Below are positions 58,052 through 64,000 of a stretch of DNA of 64,000 bases, one piece after another. Under the pieces are notes generated by a model. That model had not been told where the DNA came from, made no database searches, and saw nothing but the letters and a program-made list of their open reading frames with translations. The DNA lies in contig NC_087063.1 in NCBI RefSeq assembly GCF_963678635.1, forward strand, positions 20,032,701-20,096,700, read 5' to 3'. Position numbers and translations under genes: made by a program. The first letter of the stretch is position 1. Each line of letters starts with the position of its first letter. The stretch comes from Symsagittifera roscoffensis. Its lineage: Eukaryota > Xenacoelomorpha > Acoela > Convolutidae.

Positions 58052-59185
58052 TTCAAAAAACCATCAAAAATTGCTACCCAACAGTCACAGAATCAGTCTT
58101 CACCGACATCATCCCAAGATAGCAAAACACCACCTTCAATTACTCAAAATCCTCAAACATCTACACGAATTTCTTTTCAAGACAATCCATACACTTTTGA
58201 AGAACGACACGCTCGTTTATCAGAACCACTAGAACCAGTTCAACGACAAGCACCTTTAAGCGAACCAACATATAACCTATATCCAACACTACCACAAGAA
58301 CTAAGTAGAATAAAAAATTCTAGTCAAAACCAAAATACAGTCGAAATAAATAGACAAATTATACATCCTCGACGAAACAGAAATTTTCAAACTCCCCGAG
58401 TTCATTTTGATATACCTCAATCCCCATCACAAAACACTCCAGAAAACCCCATTGGTATATTACCAGAAACCCCTACGCTTCTTTCACAACGTAGCACCTC
58501 AAGCCTACCATCAGATTACTTAGGTTCAACACCAACATCTGAGCAAATACGTGAAAATCCCTTTAACCCCCCAAACCAGGCATCACGATTTCCATATTGG
58601 ACTACACATTCATTTACACAAGGTGAACCAAATTTAGTCAATGACCCCATAGATATTTCTACGGATACAACAACATCCTCATCACTACCAGAAACATTAT
58701 CACTACCATCAACACCATCAATAAGCCAGTTTTCACCACCACCCTTTAACTTAAATTTTCCAAATAATCTCGACGCCAGATATCGAGAACAATCATCAAT
58801 AAATATTCCTTTAAGACTAGATTGGAATACATTTACAGCACCTCCACCATTATTTGGACAACATCAAGAAAGTAACCGCCTTCATAACTGGGCACTTAAT
58901 AGATTACAATATCGCCAAGATATTCACAACGATATCCGTGATCACAATATTCAAATACTCCAACAAAACAGTTTACAATTAAAGTTTGAAATCACAGTTA
59001 AGTTAAATAACATTACCCAACATCCCTACCCATTAAATCCACCTAACATAACAGCTCAATCACTACCACCACCGTTTATAACTACTGAAGTAATATATAA
59101 ATACGACAGATATACCAAAAACACAATTGGTTACATTACATTTTATAACCCATACTCAGGATTATCATACACATGTATATTCTAA
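58052..59185 (+). CDS. 377-codon open frame without any ATG
   Basis: The frame is open from the TAA at 58049 to the TAA at 59183-59185 and contains no ATG, so it needs a spliced-on start, frameshift from upstream or non-AUG initiation. Its length without a stop in AT-rich DNA, biased codon use and a Pro/Ser/Thr/Gln-rich then more structured C-terminal composition argue it is real. It overlaps the start of the envelope ORF by 13 nt. No family recognised. Confidence 0.6.
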   Translation, partial: FKKPSKIATQQSQNQSSPTSSQDSKTPPSITQNPQTSTRISFQDNPYTFEERHARLSEPLEPVQRQAPLSEPTYNLYPTLPQELSRIKNSSQNQNTVEINRQIIHPRRNRNFQTPRVHFDIPQSPSQNTPENPIGILPETPTLLSQRSTSSLPSDYLGSTPTSEQIRENPFNPPNQASRFPYWTTHSFTQGEPNLVNDPIDISTDTTTSSSLPETLSLPSTPSISQFSPPPFNLNFPNNLDARYREQSSINIPLRLDWNTFTAPPPLFGQHQESNRLHNWALNRLQYRQDIHNDIRDHNIQILQQNSLQLKFEITVKLNNITQHPYPLNPPNITAQSLPPPFITTEVIYKYDRYTKNTIGYITFYNPYSGLSYTCIF

Positions 59186-61791
59186 AATTATTAATTTTTC
59201 TCCAACTCCTTTTTCTAGTAATCTCAAATCAAAACATAAACCCTTCCCCTCGTACAGGACCACAAGATTTATTAGTAACACATTACGATTGTGAAGAAAA
59301 TGAACAAAAAACACTACATAAATATGCAATAAATCAAGTATCACAATGCGAAACAGAACCACAAGCTATAGAAACCACAGATGTAATAGCCACACTCTAT
59401 TCAAAAGCCCGAGCAACAACAGTTACAGGTTATAAATTTACAGCGACATTTCCCGAAAAGAAAGTACATTGTTCACAAGTCTCCAACGGCAACAAAAACC
59501 GACTTGACCATGAATCATTCTATCAAAGTAATATAGAACGTCTTTTACATCTCAATCCCGACGATTGTAAAAATGAATTACTTAGACTAAACATCACACA
59601 AAATAAAAACTCCCAAAGAAAATTAGTTAATTTTCAAGTTTTTTCAGACTCTGTACATCAATCACAACTTGAAAGACACCAAGGACATATAAAACTAGAC
59701 GAAAAATACCCGTATAACGGCGCACACGGACGATTAACCTATGACCTACATGATAAACATTGGATACCACACATTGGTATAAATAACCAATCAAACTGCA
59801 AAGCAGACACGAAAAATAAAGGATACCAAGAAATAATGTTTTTCGATTGGAAAATACAACTCGAAAAAATACAACTCACACGAGATTTATCAGATAATAC
59901 AATGATCTATCAAGGAATCCGATTACCTTGTAAAAATGATCAAGGTTATTGCGACCCTACAACGAGAACACAAGCAACAATTGTTTGGTTCCCCGAAGAT
60001 ACATGTACAACATTTCAAGTAGCAAAAATACACGCTCGTATGATAAAATTTCACGAAAAATATTTCATACAATCAATTCCTTATGAACAAGTCCATCCAT
60101 CACGAAAACTAAGTTCTAATTTTAGAAACATTGACAATATAGAAAATAAATTGACACGTTTTCAAATATATCAAGAAACAGAACTTGCATGTAAATACAG
60201 GAATCCACTTCACAGAACACAATACTCTGAAATATTAGTTGAATACGAAAAAGGATTCGACATGACCACTGGAAAAGTAAAAATCGACCCATATGCCACA
60301 GGTCATCCTCTAAACGAAGGAACATCCTATATACCAGTTAATTTTGAAAAAAGCAACGGACAACCTGGTGGACATCTAAAACCTTATGACACCAGAAGCA
60401 CACGCTTACAAGAATTATCACTAATGAATACTACATATTTCGGTAATATCCACTATGATATTCATTTAGATATGAAACTAGATTATACAATTAGCCGAAT
60501 TTTTCAAGAAATGTCACTCTCCGAATTAGAAACACTACACCAACTATGCGAATTAGAACGAACACAAATATTACAATCACTTGCACTAGCAGTATTAAAA
60601 ATACCCTATGCAGGATACTTATTATCAGGAAATAGATCAAATTTTTTAGACTACGAAGGAAACATCTTATGGTTTTATACTTGTACCAAAAAAGTATCAC
60701 CACTATACGTTTTTGAAGATAAACGATGTTATAAAAGAATCCCTATCTTTTATAAGAATAAAGTACATTTCGTGGATACACTTTCACGAAGAACCTATTT
60801 CTGGGATACCGCAGTCCCATGTGGATCAGAAAATAGCCACAATGTAGTACAACTAAACCCTGATGAAAATAAATATTATCTTCTCACTCCATATCCCACA
60901 TTAATGCAATCACTCAAAAAATTTTCACCAGAAAGCATTCGCGCTATCGCTCGAAACCCAAATATAGACTTACAATCAATAGGAATCTATTCAAAATCAG
61001 ATATTCAACATCACATTAGAACACAACAATTCCAAGAATTACTAACACAAATGGACACTATACAAAGACAATCAATTGACCAAAATCTACGCAAACTTGC
61101 AGAAACCGCAGGTTTTGCCGATATCTACACACAAGACTATAGCGGATATTTTAAAGACATTAAAGATTATATATATCTAAACGGTGAAAAATACCGTCCC
61201 CAAGATATATCACCAATTAACATTTTTAGCTTTGTTACACTCAAAAATGAGATCCTCGATTTTCTAGGATGGCCCTACTACATCTTAGAAAAATTGACTA
61301 TTTTATACGCAATGTTTAACTTTATTGGATTTCTTTTCTCACTTTTAAAAGGAATCTACAACACATGTGCTATACACACACAAGTAAACAGACAAGCAAG
61401 CGTAGCACGCATACTCTTTGCAGGATTTTTTGGAATCTTTTCTACATCTATAAACAAAATTCTTTTAGACGCACAAATAAAAGAATATAACACAAAAATA
61501 ACAACACGACAAAATACATACGACGAAGAACATAACAATGTAGACATAACGCCAACGGCACCACAATTACCAGCCCTACCAAATAACCATCCACTATCCC
61601 TAGTCCCACGAAATTTTCGAAACTTAGCCATCACACATAATCCAAATTTTCGACTCACCACATCACAAAGTCCCATTCAACATATAATGACACACCAGTC
61701 ACAAGATGATAATACTTATGAACAAATTATTGAACAACCCCATACCACCGCTTTTCAGTCTCAAAATAATCATTTTTTTAGCCCACGATGA
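59173..61791 (+). CDS. env: Envelope-like glycoprotein, 872 aa
   Basis: ATG at 59173. The first about 20 residues are a clear signal peptide (YILKLLIFLQLLFLVIS). A long Cys-containing ectodomain follows with N-glycosylation sequons (for example NIT, NQS). A hydrophobic span lies at about 708-728 and a second at about 743-762, followed by a polar cytoplasmic-like tail. This is a type I, viral-envelope architecture, consistent with capture of a viral glycoprotein gene by a Ty3-like element. Which virus family it derives from I cannot determine; an arthropod or other invertebrate negative-strand virus glycoprotein is a possibility that a profile search should test. The stop TGA overlaps the next ATG. 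Confidence 0.7.
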   Translation: MYILKLLIFLQLLFLVISNQNINPSPRTGPQDLLVTHYDCEENEQKTLHKYAINQVSQCETEPQAIETTDVIATLYSKARATTVTGYKFTATFPEKKVHCSQVSNGNKNRLDHESFYQSNIERLLHLNPDDCKNELLRLNITQNKNSQRKLVNFQVFSDSVHQSQLERHQGHIKLDEKYPYNGAHGRLTYDLHDKHWIPHIGINNQSNCKADTKNKGYQEIMFFDWKIQLEKIQLTRDLSDNTMIYQGIRLPCKNDQGYCDPTTRTQATIVWFPEDTCTTFQVAKIHARMIKFHEKYFIQSIPYEQVHPSRKLSSNFRNIDNIENKLTRFQIYQETELACKYRNPLHRTQYSEILVEYEKGFDMTTGKVKIDPYATGHPLNEGTSYIPVNFEKSNGQPGGHLKPYDTRSTRLQELSLMNTTYFGNIHYDIHLDMKLDYTISRIFQEMSLSELETLHQLCELERTQILQSLALAVLKIPYAGYLLSGNRSNFLDYEGNILWFYTCTKKVSPLYVFEDKRCYKRIPIFYKNKVHFVDTLSRRTYFWDTAVPCGSENSHNVVQLNPDENKYYLLTPYPTLMQSLKKFSPESIRAIARNPNIDLQSIGIYSKSDIQHHIRTQQFQELLTQMDTIQRQSIDQNLRKLAETAGFADIYTQDYSGYFKDIKDYIYLNGEKYRPQDISPINIFSFVTLKNEILDFLGWPYYILEKLTILYAMFNFIGFLFSLLKGIYNTCAIHTQVNRQASVARILFAGFFGIFSTSINKILLDAQIKEYNTKITTRQNTYDEEHNNVDITPTAPQLPALPNNHPLSLVPRNFRNLAITHNPNFRLTTSQSPIQHIMTHQSQDDNTYEQIIEQPHTTAFQSQNNHFFSPR

Positions 61792-63593
61792 GCCGCCAAC
61801 TTGGATCACTACACCGATCAAATTCCCACCCAACCAATCTTACCTCTCCAATCCCAATAATACCACTTTTTGCTTTTCCGCCACCCGATTTCCCATCTAG
61901 TAATGTAACATCAGGCATGAATTCCGATACTAATTCACACATCTCAGTTTTATATTCCATCTCACAACTCAATAACCCGAATATTGAAACCCCCGATGAA
62001 TTCGCCGACTCAGAACCATCCCCATCCAATAATTTTCATAACTCTTCTAATTTTTCTCAACCCCCTTTTCAACCCATATTATCCAATAACCCTGACCCAA
62101 TCACTCCCACACCCTCTTATGCTTCCCAAGTTACCCCAACCTACTCCTCATACCATTCTGACCAATCATCTCATTCTCCAGACACCCCCCGAATCTCCCC
62201 AGAGCTAGATAATTTTATTACCCTTCAACAACAACCCTACCACCTTAATACCCCAACCATAAACCAAATCTCCTCCACAATAAATTCATCCAACCCCCCT
62301 ACCCCTACACCCTCTTCAAATTATACTGAATCATTAGCACCATCATCCACATCAACTGAATCTTCACTCAACACTAATAGAGCTTACCGCACTTTTAAAA
62401 GAAAGTTCCCCAACCATCCTTTCCCAGCAAAACCAGGAACAGCCCGTGAATACATCAACCACCCCAAGCATACTAACACAAAAGAATTTTTAGCCATCAC
62501 CTTACCCTCATTCCCACAATACACCTTAAACACCCCCCACGACACTAACGAAACACGCAACTTCGTAGATGAATACGTTTTAATGCCCACTCTCTCTTGG
62601 ACCTCATATTATCATTTCACTAACCCTCTTTGCTTACCATTATCTAACACTCACATCGATATAGAACGAAATACGGACATGCTATATCGACTCACTACAC
62701 CACTAACACCTAGACAATTTACTTACGTTGGATATAAAAAATCACTAAAAACACACACTGCACCTAGAGCTAACGAATATACACTCGAATACTATGATCA
62801 CAACATCATCAGAGCTAACCAAGATCAATTCTTAGACGACGATCGCTTCGCTAATCCACAAATTACCGAGAAATTTTTCATCAAGACACCATATACATTC
62901 ACACTAAACATCTTCGACCGAAAGTTTGATCACATTATTTCAGAAGCACTAACAGACACACAAGCATACGAAAGTTTTAAAGAACGCTTCCAAATATTTT
63001 CACTAACCTTTCATTTCCTTGCACCACACGAAAGAGATTTACACTGCTCACACGATATTATGTTGCGCACTAAACAAACCCACACATATAGTTATTATCG
63101 CTTCATCCAAAATCACTTTGACCTACACACACCCTCTAGACAACCACACCATCGTTTTCAATTCATTAATTCCAAATACACTTCACCATTTTTTCTAAAT
63201 TTCACATATTGTATTAAAGACACTAACCTCCATGGTATTCTTCGAAATTATGACCCCATAACCCAAATGTACATCTTCTGTCCCATTACCAAGACCTTCA
63301 ATGCCGAAGAATCCCGACCCTTCCTTATCCCGCACGAGTTTGTACAACCCATAGAAATCCCAATTTTAGAATTCATCCACAACACTAAATTCAATCACAA
63401 ATTATATAATCTAATCCAAAACACACCTTATGAGTTTGCAGTTGGCACTGAAGAACTAACCACTATCAAGGCACTTCAATTGCTTTGGCCACTGCTTCAG
63501 ACTAAAAATATCATCCGCATCTTAGCTAAACTACTAACAACTTCAGAACTAATTCACGACATCTTCCCCCACGGTTTTTTCCCCGACGACTAA
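61788..63593 (+). CDS. 601-aa Pro/Ser-rich protein of unknown function
   Basis: ATG at 61788 overlaps the env stop (ATGA). The first about 200 residues are Pro/Ser/Asn/Thr-rich and probably disordered. The remainder (200-601) is compact, with aromatic and hydrophobic spacing of a folded domain, many His/Tyr/Phe, and Cys scattered. No signal peptide or membrane segment. No known retroelement protein is recognised. The position after env and the ATGA junction suggest it is expressed from the same message by reinitiation. It is the most obscure large ORF here. Confidence 0.55.
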   Translation: MSRQLGSLHRSNSHPTNLTSPIPIIPLFAFPPPDFPSSNVTSGMNSDTNSHISVLYSISQLNNPNIETPDEFADSEPSPSNNFHNSSNFSQPPFQPILSNNPDPITPTPSYASQVTPTYSSYHSDQSSHSPDTPRISPELDNFITLQQQPYHLNTPTINQISSTINSSNPPTPTPSSNYTESLAPSSTSTESSLNTNRAYRTFKRKFPNHPFPAKPGTAREYINHPKHTNTKEFLAITLPSFPQYTLNTPHDTNETRNFVDEYVLMPTLSWTSYYHFTNPLCLPLSNTHIDIERNTDMLYRLTTPLTPRQFTYVGYKKSLKTHTAPRANEYTLEYYDHNIIRANQDQFLDDDRFANPQITEKFFIKTPYTFTLNIFDRKFDHIISEALTDTQAYESFKERFQIFSLTFHFLAPHERDLHCSHDIMLRTKQTHTYSYYRFIQNHFDLHTPSRQPHHRFQFINSKYTSPFFLNFTYCIKDTNLHGILRNYDPITQMYIFCPITKTFNAEESRPFLIPHEFVQPIEIPILEFIHNTKFNHKLYNLIQNTPYEFAVGTEELTTIKALQLLWPLLQTKNIIRILAKLLTTSELIHDIFPHGFFPDD

Positions 63594-63596
63594 CAG

Positions 63597-63675
63597 GTAA
63601 GTATGAATTAAATGAATATTACTAACTAATTAAAATATTAAAAAACTCACCATACTTTATTCATGTTTTCTTTAG
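63597..63675 (+). other. Short intron directly after the 601-aa ORF
   Basis: The sequence is stop TAA, CAG, then GTAAGTATG, a near-perfect donor. A polypyrimidine TTCATGTTTTCTTTAG acceptor lies 79 bp later. This implies spliced element transcripts and possibly a further exon or ORF beyond the window. Confidence 0.6.
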
Positions 63676-64000
63676 ATTTTTAGCCTTCATCCGACGATCA
63701 CCTACAAAAACCACAAAAGACAAATAAAAATCGCAAATTTCATCAAACAGATTTCAAAAATTCTATTAATCTCTTACACTTATAAATTTATAAATTTAAT
63801 ACCAATGCAGTAAATTCATTTCTAAAATTTTCCCCCACAAGCAGTAAATCTAATTATGATGAAAATTTGTATCTTAATATTCCCCCATGACTAGCAGTAA
63901 ATTTCTAAATTCTATGTAGTAAATTAAATAAATGCAAATGCAGTACTAACCTTTTGATATTTTCATTCATTCGCACAGAAATTCTATCCACACTCGCACA
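63676..64000 (+). other. 3' part of the element, no gene seen
   Basis: AT-rich with GCAGTAAAT repeated several times (about 63807, 63841, 63894). No ORF. Could be the start of the 3' untranslated region or LTR. Confidence 0.4.

Larger units (their letters stand above)
47204..63999 (+). mobile_element. Large multi-ORF Ty3/gypsy-type retroelement with envelope
   Basis: The plus strand is strikingly A-rich and T-poor from about 47.2 kb to the window end and carries at least seven consecutive ORFs: a basic leader ORF, gag-pol, two tiny membrane ORFs, an AUG-less frame, an envelope-like protein and a 601-aa protein. Pol domain order (protease, RT, RNase H, integrase) is Ty3/gypsy-like. All large frames are open and catalytic residues are present, so it may be recently active. 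LTRs were not identified: the 3' one would lie beyond the window and the 5' boundary is uncertain. Confidence 0.75.

Overview
The window looks like nuclear DNA of an invertebrate metazoan. It is AT-rich (except the first 8.5 kb), has spliced genes with GT-AG introns of 1-7 kb, carries a rhodopsin-like GPCR and two GT31-type glycosyltransferases, and is packed with retroelements, foldback repeats, a SINE and microsatellites. There are no operons, ribosome binding sites, rRNA genes or CRISPR arrays. I cannot name the species. No element-specific knowledge was checked against a database; family calls come from motifs read in the translated sequence.

Layout. (1) 1-8.5 kb: a GC-richer island encoding a very long protein (about 2,840 codons if rejoined) with an SGNH/GDSL-esterase domain near the N terminus and no recognisable reverse transcriptase. 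It is broken by frameshifts and stops only between about 2.0 and 6.0 kb. (2) 8.5-10.8 kb: non-coding, containing a 219-bp hAT-like MITE with a perfect 8-bp target duplication. (3) 10.8-19.8 kb: a Ty3/gypsy LTR element with 1,249-bp LTRs about 99.8% identical. Its pol is one continuous frame of about 1,580 codons interrupted only by five TGA codons. (4) 19.8-26.4 kb: two divergent GT31 glycosyltransferase genes. The minus-strand one ends exactly at the LTR edge, and a foldback repeat and a degenerate tandem array lie between them. (5) 31.3-43.9 kb: a three-exon 7TM receptor on the minus strand (TM1-3, TM4-5, TM6-7; both introns phase 1). Its introns carry a decayed BEL/Pao element, foldback repeats and a tandem array. 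(6) 44.3-46.4 kb: two long hairpin repeats and a TTG microsatellite. (7) about 47.2-64.0 kb: a large, largely intact Ty3/gypsy-type retroelement with an A-rich plus strand.

The last element is the most notable system. In order it has a small basic ORF overlapping the gag-pol start; a 2,740-codon gag-pol (CCHC, protease, RT, RNase H, DD35E integrase); two tiny hydrophobic ORFs; a 377-codon reading frame with no AUG; an 872-aa envelope-like glycoprotein ORF; and a 601-aa Pro/Ser-rich ORF of unknown function. Consecutive ORFs overlap by a few bases (ATGA junctions at 57858 and 61788). The 601-aa ORF is followed 3 nt after its stop by a strong splice donor and a 79-bp intron. The layout resembles a compact virus genome more than an ordinary retrotransposon.
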